Source: Closterium sp. NIES-65 (lineage: Eukaryota; Streptophyta; Zygnematophyceae; Desmidiales; Closteriaceae). Taken from it: 64,000 nt of DNA. The stretch's first letter is position 1. Every line of letters starts with the position of its first letter. A model generated the notes under the pieces. That model was given only the letters and a program-made list of their open reading frames with translations. It was not told the origin of the DNA and did not search any database. The translations under genes were made by a program, and so were the position numbers. The stretch lies in the NCBI GenBank assembly GCA_948144175.1, contig CANXME010002335.1, forward strand, positions 186,001 to 250,000, given 5' to 3'. This document shows positions 42,401 through 53,876 of this stretch, in pieces.

Positions 42401-44005
42401 CCTGAAGTCACAGCCGACACTCTCACGACGACAGGTGCGGTGGGTGGACTTCCTGGAAACTCACTTCCACTACGACATCATCTACAAGCCCGGGCTACAC
42501 AACAAGGCAGACGCGTTGAGCCGCCCCGGACATGTAGTAGGCATCCAGCTCGACGGGATGAACCCTCTGCTCAAGGGTCTATTCCAACATGGATACTCCG
42601 TGGACGCAGAGATTGTTACGTCACAGACCAAGAAGCTATTACAGTGGGAGAAAGACTTAGCTGTAAGGAAGGGTTCAGGAAAGATTTGGGTACCGAATTA
42701 CGCCCCGCTACGGCAGATCCTATTGGAGGAGTTTCACGACGTACCTTACGCGGGACATTTCGGGAGCAACAAGACGTTAGCAGGATAGCGAAGTATTACC
42801 ACTGGCCCGGGATGGCAGCAGACATGCAGCAGTTCGTCACCTCTTGCGACACGTGCCAGCGGATGAAGAGCAGCAAGCAGAAAAAAGCAGGGTTACTTCA
42901 GCCTCTACCCGTACCGGAGCAGCCATGGCAGGTCGTTAGCCTCGGCTTCATCAGAGGACTTCCTTCGACCTTACGAGGACATGATTCCATCCTCGTGGTG
43001 ATCGATAAGTTCTCCAAAATGGGTCACTTCATACCGACCAACGCCATAGCTACAGCTGAAGCAACTGCTCGACTCTTCTTCGACCGCATCATCACCATCC
43101 ACGGCATCCCCGCTACACTCATCTCAGACAGAGACCCCAAATTCACGAGTAAGTTCTGGAAGGAGTTCATGGGACTGTTGGGGACAAAGCTTGCAATGTC
43201 TTCAGCATACCACCCCCAGACTGACGGACAGACAGAGCGACTCAATCAAGTGGTTGAACAGTTAATGCGCACAGCTTGCAAGGACGACGTCAGCCACTGG
43301 GACACACAGTTACCAACCCTAGAGTTCGCTTACAACAACGCATCACATGCGGCCACAGGAAAAACTCCTTTCTTCCTGTGTTACGGACGGGAACCACTCA
43401 CACCACAGCAGCCAACCACACCGGCATACGTCCAAGCCGCACATGACTTCATCACCACCATGCAGCAGCTATGGGAGAAGACTCAGCGACGTCTCACCAC
43501 GATGCAGAACTCCCAGAAGCAGTATGCCGATCGTCAGCGACGTGATCACTCAGTAGCAGTTGGAGATCAGGTGCTTCTTGACACGCGCAACTTGAACCTG
43601 TCTCACCTCCCATCCAAACTCCGGCCTCGCTTCTGTGGTCCTTTTCTCGTTGAGGCACAGGTAATACCAGTTACATTCTGCTTGCGCTTACCAGATACAT
43701 GGAAGCTTCACAACGCTTTCCATGTCCAGCTACTGAAGCCCTACAAGGACCCCAACCAACAGTTCCAGGGACGGCAGCTACCACCACCACCACCTGTTCT
43801 CATACAGGATGAACCCGAGTACGAGATCGAGCGCGTTCTCTCTCATCGGCGCCGCGGTGGCAAGACTCTCGAGTTCCTGATACGCTGGAAGGGATACGAC
43901 CCCACTGAGGACAGTTGGGTTGCAGAAGCTGATATGGGCAACGCACGCCGTGCTCTCAAGGACTATCTTGTCAAGCAGGGTGTATCTCACGCCACCCTGC
44001 TTTGA
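39484..44005 (+). pseudogene. Gyp-2 gag-pol polyprotein, nearly intact but broken
   Basis: The ATG at 39484 starts Gag; TAA at 39790 splits it. The zinc knuckle CKVCGATGHRILAC is at 40060-40101. The protease motif reads VNSGASHSV near 40765, where Gyp-1 has VDSGASHSV, so the catalytic Asp is replaced by Asn. TAA at 40825 follows. A one-base change in an A-run at 41332-41336 shifts the frame ahead of RT (41343 onward; YLDDILIYS near 41735). RNase H has [14 protein letters not shown] second shift lies near 42775 before integrase (HFGSNKT; CDTCQRMK; ISDRDPKFTSKF; HPQTDGQTERLNQ). The C-terminal chromodomain is near 43820-43930 (IERVLSHRR, FLIRWKGYDPTEDSW). The final stop is TGA at 44003. Confidence 0.95.
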
Positions 44006-44015
44006 GGGGGGGACG

Positions 44016-44393
44016 TGTGAGAGTACGACGGCTTATGCCAGCTATGCTTGCTTGCCTCTACTTTATCATGCTATTTCTAGCATAGGATAATCATATGCAT
44101 GCATGAATTGCTTGATTTCCTAGGCTAGGTGCTTTCCTACATTTTATTATAGTTATAGCACCGAGCTAGGTTGCGTGCACCGAATTCTGGCTTTTCGGTT
44201 GCCACCGAATTGCCTTCTACCGAATTCGGTAAGGATCTGTTCGGGACGCTTCGCGACCCGCGGAACCTTCGCGTAACACCTGGTTACAGGGCCTTGTGTC
44301 GAGCCTATATATAGCCTCGTGTTGTACCCAGGTGGACATTCAATTCAATTCAATTTGAATCATCTTTTCTGAGCTCGATCCCATATCCTCACA
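44016..44393 (+). repeat. Gyp-2 3' LTR
   Basis: 378 bp, TGTGAGAGTACGACGG...ATATCCTCACA, next to TSD CGCAG at 44394-44398. About ten differences from the 5' LTR. Confidence 0.94.
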
Positions 44394-44398
44394 CGCAG

Positions 44399-44873
44399 GG
44401 CAAGCGCTCGCAGGCATCGCAGTGCACCAGGCAATGCGGGCTGCGCGCTGGGCAGGGCAGGGTAGCGCGCGGGCAGGGTAGGCACGTGCGAGCAGGGCAG
44501 GGCAGTTGCACGGAGGCAGGCGCGCGGGGCAGGGCGGTCCAGTCGCGCACGAGAAGCACACGGTACACGGCAGTGTGCGGGCGGCGCAGGGCGGCGCTTG
44601 GGGCAGTGCGGGAAAGGCAGACGCGTGCAGGGCAGGCGCGTATGGGGCAGCGGGCAGGTCGCGCGCTGGGCAGCGGACGGGTCACTCGCGAGGCAAGGTA
44701 GAGCGCGTGGGGTAGCGCGGGGAGGCAAGGCATGGCAAAGCGATTGGGCGGGGGATGGACAATGCGTGGTGCAGCTCGAGTGTGCGGGGCAGCAGGGAAC
44801 GTGCAGGGGAGCACGATCGTGCGGGGCAGGGCAGGAAAAGCAGGCAAGATTAACGGTCTTACGAAGGAACATG
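44399..44873 (-). repeat. Cop-5 leader repeats, outer part
   Basis: GGGCAGGGCAG, GCGCGTGGGG and similar units between the Gyp-2 insertion and the Cop-5 primer site. Open frames here on both strands are compositional. Confidence 0.7.
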
Positions 44874-45003
44874 CTTTGATACCATGTTAGAAAGTAACTG
44901 CACAAATGATGCTCACTAACAGAATGAGAAGTACAAATGCAAGGGTTGTACTCACTAATGAGTACCGCACTATAGCCTACACAACAATAAATTCACTTTG
45001 ACA
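44874..45003 (-). repeat. Cop-5 5' LTR (44885-45003) and primer site
   Basis: 119-bp LTR; element sense TGTCAAAGTG...TTCTAACA, followed by TGGTATCAAAG at 44874-44884. TSD TCAGC follows at 45004-45008. Confidence 0.88.
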
Positions 45004-45008
45004 TCAGC

Positions 45009-45361
45009 CTGATCTTGAACGAATCTAGGGCCCTGTATCAAATACACCTCTATCAGCTTCGCGTGGCGAAATACGTTTCAGTGTGTTCGACAGCGGTTGG
45101 ATGCGATGCAGTGTGGTTTGCCATGAATATGATACGCCTGACATGAGGCCGTAGGAACTCGTTCTAGGGTCTGATGAGTCAGATCAGACATAGAAAATTA
45201 GCAGGTCTGAAAATCAGATTAAACGAAATTTCCAGGTCTGAAACTAATGACTAGCTAGATGTTCGGGTCTGATGTCTCAAAGCACCCAAAACAAAATATA
45301 GGCCCTTATTCATAGGTGTGCATATACAACCTAATACTGAAAGTTCAGTTAAGCTGCTGTT
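45009..45361. other. Unassigned segment right of the nest
   Basis: No gene seen. It is rich in TCTGA/TCAGA words (45170-45260), resembling 21180-21370. Confidence 0.5.
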
Positions 45362-45363
45362 TA

Positions 45364-45796
45364 TTCCCAGATATAAGACCCTCCGGAATAAACGTCCCAT
45401 GGGACTTATATGCGAGGGGGTGTACGCTAAATATGGTATAATCTTTGAGGACCCCTCTTTTGCTATAAAACATTTTAAGGCCCTCTCCGTTGGTGTAGAC
45501 TATGCAGTTTTCAGTGCTTTTCAACATTCGCGAATCAGTTTTTAGGTGGATAAAGAAAATTTCTTACGTAGTCAATGTGTCAGACTCGAAATCTGACGCA
45601 TTGACCGTGTCAGATCGAAGGTTTGGCTAGATGCTTTTGCGATTGCTTTTTTGTTAGGTTTGATTCTGGTAGAAAATACTTGTTGTATTGTGAGAAATCG
45701 GCCCTTATGAGTAAAATAGATGTTTGGGGATCTTATCTAACTCCAACAACAATGATTTGAATTTTTAAGAAGTCCCTCGGGTCTTATATCCGGGAA
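45364..45796. mobile_element. Possible mariner-like MITE
   Basis: The ends are inverted repeats: TTCCCAGATATAAGACCC at the left and the complement of TTCCCGGATATAAGACCC at the right (17 of 18 match), each flanked by TA (45362-45363, 45797-45798). It is 433 bp, with no coding capacity. A TA target duplication and TIRs of this form suggest a Tc1/mariner (Stowaway-like) non-autonomous element. The TA is too short to be proof. Confidence 0.5.
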
Positions 45797-45913
45797 TAGA
45801 CGATACTTGTTACTTGTGTTCGAGCCTGAACTGCATAAAGATAGTACAACAATGTACAGTAGTAGTGTGCCAGAGCTGCATGCTGCTAGTTAATAAAATG
45901 GTATGGTAGTTCT

Positions 45914-46200
45914 TGTCGGAATTAAGGTTAATTTGGGTTGCTCCAATAAACATATGTAGTGGTAGATCTACACTATGGAGAAAACATTGGTTGGGTTGGG
46001 AGAACTTGTGGTGTACACTCTTTAGAGTGGACCACCTGCCAACCCCTATAGGTAGTTCTCTCTTGTTGGAACTTCACTTCTTGGAAATCCCTTTGGTTCT
46101 AGCATGTTTGAAGCCGAAGTTGGCTCCTAAAGTTCCTAGGCTTTGAGAGGAAGTTCTAAGTCTACTATAGCTTCCGCTAGTAGCTTGGACCATTCCAATA
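45914..46200 (+). repeat. Cop-8 5' LTR
   Basis: The right end is fixed by the adjacent primer site. The left end is inferred from the imperfect inverted ends TGTCGGAAT / ATTCCAATA. The last 90 bases resemble 58898-58985 (GTTGGCTCCTAA, GCTTCCGCTAGTA). Confidence 0.65.
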
Positions 46201-46934
46201 TGGTATCAGAGCTAGGAAGGCCTAGCAATCTGCTGGAATGGGAGTTACTAAAGGCATTGAACCATTATATCTTGGTGGAAGTTATTTAGCTTCCATCCCA
46301 CCCGAAGAGCTGTCAAAATTGCACCGTGGCGGACTCTAGACGTGGAAAGGGAGGAAGAGGGAAGAAACCTACTAAAAATCGTGTGGATCCATTCGGGAAA
46401 ACAAGATGAGCGACATCAATTTACGGAGGCGCTCGGTCAACTTTGGCCGATCAAGACAGGCAGCGAATCGTTGGAAAGGTCTAAGCACAATTTACAACGA
46501 TTGCCTCGAAGTCGTCACCAATCGACGAGCAGATCGGATATAATTCGCGAAAAACGATCTGTGGCCGAATTGGAAAATCGCGAATCGGGGACGAAAAAGA
46601 TATTGGAGGGCGGGCGCCAAGAGAGGACACCAGGGTGCATCCAGCAAGCAAAAAATCGGGCGAAACGGTTGAGTCTTTGTCGACGCAAACTCGGCCAACT
46701 TCGACGAGTTTATGCTGACACCTCAGACACGGGATCCAGGAATCTGATAGACGGGTCTCGGAGCGAGGATTCACCTGGATCAAACGGCTCGTCGTTCGGA
46801 GGTTTGAGCGCGGAGTGACGCTCCAAAAATCAAGAGGGGGTGAATCTGCCCACATCGTCTTCACCGCCGCCACTGTTGCCTCCACCACCACGTGCGCGCT
46901 CAATCTTCAGTATCTCTGCTGCAAATAAATCATG

Positions 46935-49600
46935 ACTCAGGTGAGGGGAAGCTGGAGAGTGCGCCAAAGTTCGACGGGAGTGACTATTGGACTTGGAGCT
47001 TCCGATTCGAACAATGGGCAGAGGTGCACGATCTATGGGTGTACTTTGATGATTCGGAGGAGCGGCCTGCATCCGGTGATGCACAGCTGAAGTGTGAGAG
47101 AACAATTCAGAAGGCATTCACCCAATTCTGCAATGCCTTGGTGCCAGATGAGCTGATTCGCTTGGTAAGGGAGTTCGGTGGCAAGACCAAGTTGGGCAGC
47201 GCACCTGCTGATGGCGGAGCAAGAGTGGTCACACGAATTCCTGCAGGCACATCAGCGGCATAAACACGAGTGAAGGAGTTCTACCCTGGATTGTGTAACC
47301 ATATGGCACTCTCTGAGGAGCTCTCTTCCTTGAAGATGAAAGAGGGGGAGGGAGTGGCTACACACAAGGCGCATGCCGAGGACTTGAGGTCCAACTACTG
47401 GGCTGCAGGAGGGAAGGAGGAGGTTGAGGATTGGATGATGAGGGTACTCAAAGGACTAACTCCTCACTTAAAAATGCTGAATGTGGTGTTGAACAACCAA
47501 TCATCATTGCTCACAAAGGATCAGCTTCTTACCTCTTTGAGGAGCGAGGAGATGCAGATTGGTGTCGCACCAAGATCGAATGGTGTAGCCACTTTTGGAG
47601 CGGGTACGAATGTGGGCAGCACCCGCAAGGGAAATTGGGACAAAGGAGGAAAGCATGGAGGCAGCAGTAACAGCAGCGGCACGAACTCGGGCAGATAGGG
47701 TCAGGGCAAAGGCAAAGCATGAGTGCTTGATTTCCCTTGGGGGTCCAATGGCATGGCTCCTAGGGGGGTGTGTCATGGCTGTTGGGATGAGGGAGATTCA
47801 TGGCAGCAATGTCCTCACCGACCTAAGGGGAGAATTTTGGCATTCTTACAGCGGGGGGGTCGTGGATCCAACGGCAAGGCACATGTGGCGGATGAGGACA
47901 AGCAGGATGACAAGGCAGAGGTAGCGGTTGGAGAGGCAGTTGCAGCAGTAGGAGGGGAGCAGCCGCGAGAGGGGTGCTGGATTGACAGTGGGGCCAACCA
48001 CAACTTTACTCTTTATGCATCAGACTTCAAGAGTAAGATTGAGCCATCTGAGATTCGGGGAGTTAGATTGGGAGATGGACGGGTGGTGGAAGCTGTTGGC
48101 ATCGGTGAGGTGCTAGTGGTTGGTGCTGGAGGTCAGCTGCTGAGGATTCAAAAGGTCCACCTTGTGCCTGAGATGCACACATGTCTCTTGTCAGTCCCAC
48201 ACCTCACCTCTCGGGATGTCAGTGTCACATTCAAGGGCAAGGGATGTGTTATCAAACGGGGGGGAAGAGGGTGTTGGCAATCGGAGAAAAGGAGGGGGGG
48301 AGGGACCATGGATTGGTGCGGATGTCTCTTCCTCTTGCTCAAGGCACACAAGGCAGTGCTCTTGCAGCTAGATCCTCCTCCTCATTTTCCCCATTGACCC
48401 TTGCTCACCTCTGCCTTGGTCAAACCGCCCCCAAAATATTGCAACAGATGGCTCGGGGGAACAATGTACTCGGCTTGGAGATTGGGGGGGGGAGCACTGA
48501 TTGCTCTCCATGTGAGCCTTGCTTATTGGGGAAGTCAGCTCGAAAGCCATTTCCTCATGAGGCGTCTCGGGCACTTGGGCCTTAGGATGAGGTCCACATG
48601 GACTTGTGGGGGCCAGTGCGCACACCGTCACTGGGAGGAGCGGTGTTTGTCTTCAGTATCATTGACGACTTCACCAGACGAGTCAACATGGAATCGGCCA
48701 CAGTCGCAAAAGTCCTTCGCCAGTGGCATAAGGACATGGAGTTGGAGTGTGGACAGAAGCTTAAGGTTGTTCGCTCAGACAAGGGTGGCGAGTTCTTGGG
48801 GGAAGCTGTGAAAGCATGGAAGGCAGAGTTTGGCATCAAAACTCAACTAAGTGTCGCAGATACACCGCAACAAAACAGGGTGGTGGAGAGGTGGCATAGG
48901 ACGATGGCAGAGGGGATCCGCACATTGTTGGTCGACAGTGGCCTTCCTGCTCCCTTGTAGGGTGAAGCATTGATGTGGGTCGAGTGGGTTAAGAACCGGG
49001 TCACTCACAGTGCTTTGCCTGCCTCCCTAAACCCTAAACCCTCCATCACCCCAATGGAGGCATGGTCAGGCCAAAAGCCGCATGTCGGCATGGCTCAGAT
49101 TTGAGGTTGCATGGGGAGTGTCATGTTGCATGGCATAAAAAGGGTGGCAAAATTGATGCACGCGCCGTCATGTGTGTATGTGTTGGGGTGGACATGGAGA
49201 GCAAGGGCTGGCGCTTGTTGGACCCTTCTCTCATGCGCATTCGCATTGCTTATGATGTTGAATTTCTTGAGAATGTGATGTCGAAGGATTGAGACAAGGC
49301 CAAGGGCTTTGGGGAGCTCTAGCAGGATGCCGCTGAGATCTCTCAACTCCTCCCCTTTCCACTCTATCCACCCTCAGCAGCGGTTGATGACGCTGATATG
49401 CCACCTTCAACACCACCAACGGCACCGCTCAGTGTGTCGGTGTAGCAGCAGTTGGGCCTCCACCAACACAGCATATGAAGCCTCCCACACTTGTCATGTC
49501 CTCTGATTCCGATGCATATGACGCATCCGAGTAGGCGGTGAGGAACAAACGCCCGGGTTCAACACCATCCGCGCCCTTTTGGCGCCTTGTGCCGCCGCCG
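46935..49600 (+). pseudogene. Cop-8 gag-protease-integrase remnant
   Basis: Gag begins near 46935 (KFDGSDYWTWSFRFEQW) with a TAA at 47261 and continues at 47270-47698. The zinc knuckle near 47775 reads CHGCWDEGDSWQQC, with Asp in place of the usual His. The protease is CWIDSGANHNFTL near 47970. The frame is lost at 48250-48400 by G-run changes. Pre-integrase is LTLAHLCLG near 48395, with the integrase motifs HMDLWGP, RSDKGGEF and PQQNRVVER (48595-48960), and a TAG at 48958. The hinge decays after 49290. Confidence 0.85.
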
Positions 49601-52600
49601 AGTATTGCAGCCCAACGGTCGGTGTTTGGCCAAGATACTTGGCCACCCTCATTCCAGCTGCTACCTGCTCCTCATTAGGGCATTGCACAACCCTAGCCAG
49701 CTGCCCAGTAGCAAACGGGACGTCCGGTCGGGTGTTTACCGCCGCATACATGAGGCTGCCCACCAACGAGTGAAAACGACGCCTCTCCTCTTCACAAACG
49801 CTCTCCTCCTCTGGTCCCTTCACACACTTGAACCCAGAGGGAAAGGGAGTAGCCACATGACCTTCACTCTGGCCGAAGTTGGCAGCCAACGCCTCCAGGT
49901 ACTTCCGTTGGTGCACTCGCATGCTCCGCTTCTCTACGTCTCGTTCGATGTGGAGCCCAAGGTAGAAGTTCACGTCACCAAGGGACTTGCACTTGAACTT
50001 GTCATGCAGCTTCAGCATCACCTCCTTCACAAGGTCAGAGGAGGGTGAGAATATAAGAATGTCATCCACATAAACCACCATGAAGCTCCTCTGCTCCCCC
50101 TCGCCAAGCATGAACAAGGAGTGATCGGCCGTTGAGGGAGTGAAGCCGATCCCCTCCAACACTTCGCGCAGCTTCATGTACCATTGCCTAGGGGCCTGCT
50201 TCAGCCCTTAGAGGGCCTTCTTCAGCTTCCACACTCTGCCACTACCATCATCAAACCCCTCTGGCTGCGCCATAAAAATCTCCTCCTCAAGGATGCCATT
50301 AAAGAATGCCGCTACGATGTCCATTTGTTTTACTACCCATCCTTTCATGGCGGCTCCCGCGAATAGGGTTCGCAGCATCGTCGGCTTAACCACAGGGGCA
50401 AACAGCTCCTTAAAGTCCACCTTCTCCTTTTGCTGGTACCCCTTGGCTACAAGCCTAGACTTGTAGCACTCGATCTTGCCGTCGGCATCCGACTTGATTT
50501 TGAAGAGCCACTTGGACATTATCGCCGTACGCCCCTCCGGTAGCTCCACCAATTCAAACGTGTCATTCTCCTTGATGCTCTTCAGCTCACTCTCCATGGC
50601 CTTCTTCCACTCCTCAGCATCACTACTCTCCAAAGCCTCCTTGAGAGTTGCTGGTTCTTCCGGCATCTCCACCGGAGAGAAGAACGTGAAGGCACACTCC
50701 TCGTAGTCACTCTCCTCGTCGTCTCCGACCATCATTGCCGCTCCGGCCAGGGCTGTCTTGCCCTGCTTTCCCAGCGCATCATAGGTCAGCCTATTAGGGG
50801 GTTGAACTCTCCTCTTGCCCCTTCTTTCCTCCTCAGCTGCAGGGACTTGAAGGCCTTGGCGTTGCTGCGGTATGGCTCGAATCCGTGGAGCACTCGTAGT
50901 ACGGGAAGGAGTGACGGTGCACGCTCGCTCACTTGCTGCACCTCCTCCTCTTCTTCCTCTGCATCATTGGCCTCCCCTCCCCCATTCACAAGGCAGGATT
51001 TCCTTGTGGTTGTGCTGCCGCTGCTCAGCTCCAAAGGCAGCTCCACATGCTCCAAACCGGAACTCTTCACCTCCCCAAACCGCACGCCTATCTTCGCCTC
51101 ATTCTCCGCCTTCCAATCTTTGTACATGAAGTTCTCCATGAACTTGCAGTCCCTGCTCACCAAGAACTTCTTGGTGAATGGGTCCCAAAGAAGCCATCCC
51201 TTGCTGTTTTGAGCCATGCCCAAGTGCACGGCCCACACCGCCTTGGCACCAAGCTTGTTGTGCCGAAGATGCTTAGGCACGAGCGCCATGCACATGCACC
51301 CGAACACCCGAAGCATATCCACCTTTGGCTTCCTTCCTAGCCACTCCACATAGGGCACCCATTTGTCTGCTCCCACATGAGTCAAGGCTCGGTTCTTGGC
51401 CACACACGCGCTCCGCACCGCATCAGGCCAGAAATAGTCGGGTAGCCCGGCTTCAATGAGCAACCCGCGTGCCGCCTCCGTGATTGTGCGGTTTGCTCGC
51501 TCGGCGATGCCGTTCATTGCAGGGGAGTATGGCATGGTGAGGGAGTGCCGAGTACCATTCTTCTTCAGCCACAACCCAAACTCCTTGCTCAGGAACTCTC
51601 CCCCTCGATCGGTGCGGATTGACTTGACTAGACGGTCTTGTTGCCGCTCCACCATCGGGAACCAATCCGCCTTCAACGTTTCAGCCACGTCGCTCTTCTT
51701 GGCCAGCATGTACACCCAAGTCATACGGGTGTAGACGTCCACAATAGTGAGGAAGTACTCAGCTCCAGCAGCTCCAAGCTTCAGGGGGCCCACCACGTCC
51801 ATCACCACCTCATCAAGTGGTGCCTTAGCCGTTGCCTCCGAACTAGAGAATGGGAAACGGGTGAACTTGGCTTGCATGCACGTCGGGCAGCCAAGTACCT
51901 CATCGGGCTCCCCCTTCACACGTATGCCAGCAACCATCTCATTCTTTACTAGCTGCTGCAAGATGGGCAGGGCCACATGCCCCATGCGCCGATGCAAGGT
52001 GAGCCAATCACACTCCCCCGTAGCCGAAGTTGGATTGGAGAATGCCGCGCTCGCAATAGCGCCCCACATACTCTCTCCGTAGTCCTCCTCCGCTGCTGCC
52101 TCGGGGTTCTCCTCACCCTTTTGATGCTCCTTGGCTGCTGCACCTCTCTCCATAGGTTCACCAAGCTTGCTGGTCCCTCCAAGATTGCACTTCTTGGACT
52201 CCTTCTCCTTAACGCGACCGTCCGCGCAATCGCTGCTACCAACCGCTCCACCTTTGGTGCTGACGCTTACTGCCACTTGCCTCTCCTTAGGCATTGGGAC
52301 CACAGGGATCTGCCACATCTCGTTGTAGACATCTCTGTCCTCATGAAGGTCCCAAAGAATCCGATCGCCAAGCCTTGCGGTGTAGGTCTTGGCTCCCTTT
52401 GAGTTCGTGTCCATGTCGGCCTTTGCCAACCGCCGCACGGAAATCAGGTTGGCAGCAAGGCTGGGCACCCAAAGCACATTCTTGAGGCCCACCATCTTCC
52501 CATCAGCACCCTTAAACATGGCCTTGCCCATGCCTTTCACCTCCGCTCGCTGCCCCAAAGCTGATGTGACATGCTTCACCGGTGACGGTTCGAGTTCGGT

Positions 52601-53842
52601 GAGCAAGTCCGGGCGAGGTGTCATGCTATAGGTAGCGCCACTATCGATCACCCAATAGTCTAGAGGGTGTAGAGTCACCTTCCCCACAGCTTCTGGCTCC
52701 TCAAAGCCTTCATCCTTCTCTGGACCAGTCGGTACTTGCGTCGACACGAAGTATAATAAACCCGGGTACCGATCGTTGCTCGGGTCCTTGTCGTTGTCTC
52801 CGCTTTTCATGTTTGCAGCTCCGCCACCGCGACCGCCACGGCCTCCACGGCCTCTTCCTCTCCCTCCTCCTGCTCCTCTACCCTCTTGGCCTTGAGCAGG
52901 GGTCCAACCATCAGGGAGTTTGTAGCAGTCGCGCCACATGTGTCCGCTCTTGTGGCAATAGTGACACTCGCCGTCGAATCGGCCGCGACCGCGTCCGTAG
53001 CTCTTGTCGTCGCTGCCGTAACCGCCACTCCCGCGGCCTCCGCCGAAGTTGCTGCCACCAAACCTTCCTCCCCCTCGTCCTCTACCTCTTCCTTGACCAT
53101 ATCCACGGCCGATGCTCACTGCCCCAGCGCCATCCGCACTCGCCAACTCACGGCGGCGGAAATCTTCTTGAAGGATAGCTCGCTTCACGTCTTCAAGCGA
53201 GAGGCGGGGCAAGTCGCGATTAAGGTTGATGATGAGCGAGGACCATGACTCAGGGAGTAGGGCCAGCAACTTGGTCTTCTTTTGGAGCTCACTATAGTTC
53301 AAATCAGCTCCCTCAAGCCGCGTCAACAAGTCGAAGAATTTCTGCACCCCCTCTTCAACCGCTTCATCCTCTTCAATTCGTAGTGTCGCCATTTGCCGTT
53401 CCAACACCACAGCTACCGCCGCTGTTGCAGGAGCGTGTACACCCTTGAGAGCAGCCCATGTCTTTGGTCCCTTCTCTGGTTCACGCTGGAAAGGCTTGAT
53501 GTGACGGATTTGGCTGCTCCCCAACGCTTGCCCAAGTAGGAGGTAGCCTTGTGCGCTCTTCCGCACCCACGGGCTCTTCTCCGGGTCGTTCTCGGGACGC
53601 TTCTCCGTTCCTTCCATTACCTCCAGCAGGTCATAGTGGTCAAATATGTTCTCCATTTTGAAGGACCACTCAGCAGAGTTGTCACCATTGAACTTGTCAA
53701 GGCCAAACACTCTAGGCTCATCCCTAGATGGGCCAACACTTGATTGCACAGGCGCCATGGCTGAATCACGGGGTTGGCCTTGAGCTTGGGCTTCTCCTCT
53801 GCCACCAGCACCTCTGCCACCCCTTTCCTCAGGTCCAGCCAT
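49570..53842 (-). pseudogene. Cop-9 gag-pol, largely intact up to RT
   Basis: The ATG at 53842 (MAGPEERGG) is chosen because the longer frame begins inside the primer site. About 1018 codons run unbroken to 50786. They include a UBN2 Gag, an RG-rich region (RGRGRGRGGGRFGG) and zinc knuckle CHYCHKSGHMWRDC. The protease is VIDSGATYSM and pre-integrase is LHRRMGHVAL. The integrase triad occurs in VVMDVVGP, RTDRGGEF and AMNGIAERANR. One frameshift near 50800 leads to RT at 50208-50735, then TAA at 50208 where the family has Tyr (KKAL-stop-GLKQAP). RT continues at 49570-50177 (VVYVDDILIFS). RNase H is truncated after LGQTPTVGLQYSA. This is the longest open retroelement frame in the window apart from stop-interrupted Cop-7. 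Confidence 0.92.
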
Positions 53843-53876
53843 TGTCGAAACTGCTCCAAGGGGCTCTGATACCAAT

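Larger units (their letters stand above)
31231..44393 (+). mobile_element. Ty3/gypsy chromovirus Gyp-2, complete ends, holding Cop-7
   Basis: LTRs are 31231-31608 and 44016-44393, both 378 bp with TG...CA ends and flanked by CGCAG. The primer site TGGTAATCAGAGCGGG starts at 31611. The polypurine tract TTGAGGGGGGGAC is at 44002-44014. The coding region 39484-44005 encodes Gag, protease, RT, RNase H, integrase and a C-terminal chromodomain. Cop-7 interrupts the untranslated leader between 31825 and 39266; without it and one AACGG copy the element would be about 5.7 kb. LTRs differ at about ten positions. Confidence 0.95.
23536..45003 (-). mobile_element. Outer Ty1/copia element Cop-5, host of the nest
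   Basis: A minus-strand copia whose two LTRs (23536-23659 and 44885-45003) are flanked by the 5-bp duplication TCAGC. Its own sequence is 23536-24368, 29799-31230 and 44394-45003; the rest is Cop-6, Gyp-2 and Cop-7. It had lost gag, protease and integrase: near 30940 the hinge before RT (DVLEDRQFEL) is joined directly to leader repeats. The LTRs differ at roughly a fifth of positions, making this the oldest insertion of the nest. Confidence 0.88.
45914..49600 (+). mobile_element. Ty1/copia element Cop-8, 3' truncated
   Basis: The putative 5' LTR is 45914-46200 (TGTCGGAAT...ATTCCAATA). A perfect primer site TGGTATCAGAGC is at 46201-46212. Gag to integrase follows to about 49300, then a degraded hinge. 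Near 49570-49600 the sequence changes to the minus-strand RT of Cop-9. RT, RNase H and 3' LTR are absent. Confidence 0.82.

Noticed and set aside
49026-49043. Plant telomere-like CCCTAAACCCTAAACCCT
   Set aside because: Only two and a half units, lying inside integrase coding sequence of Cop-8 (SLNPKPS). Best explained as a coding coincidence and not an interstitial telomere.
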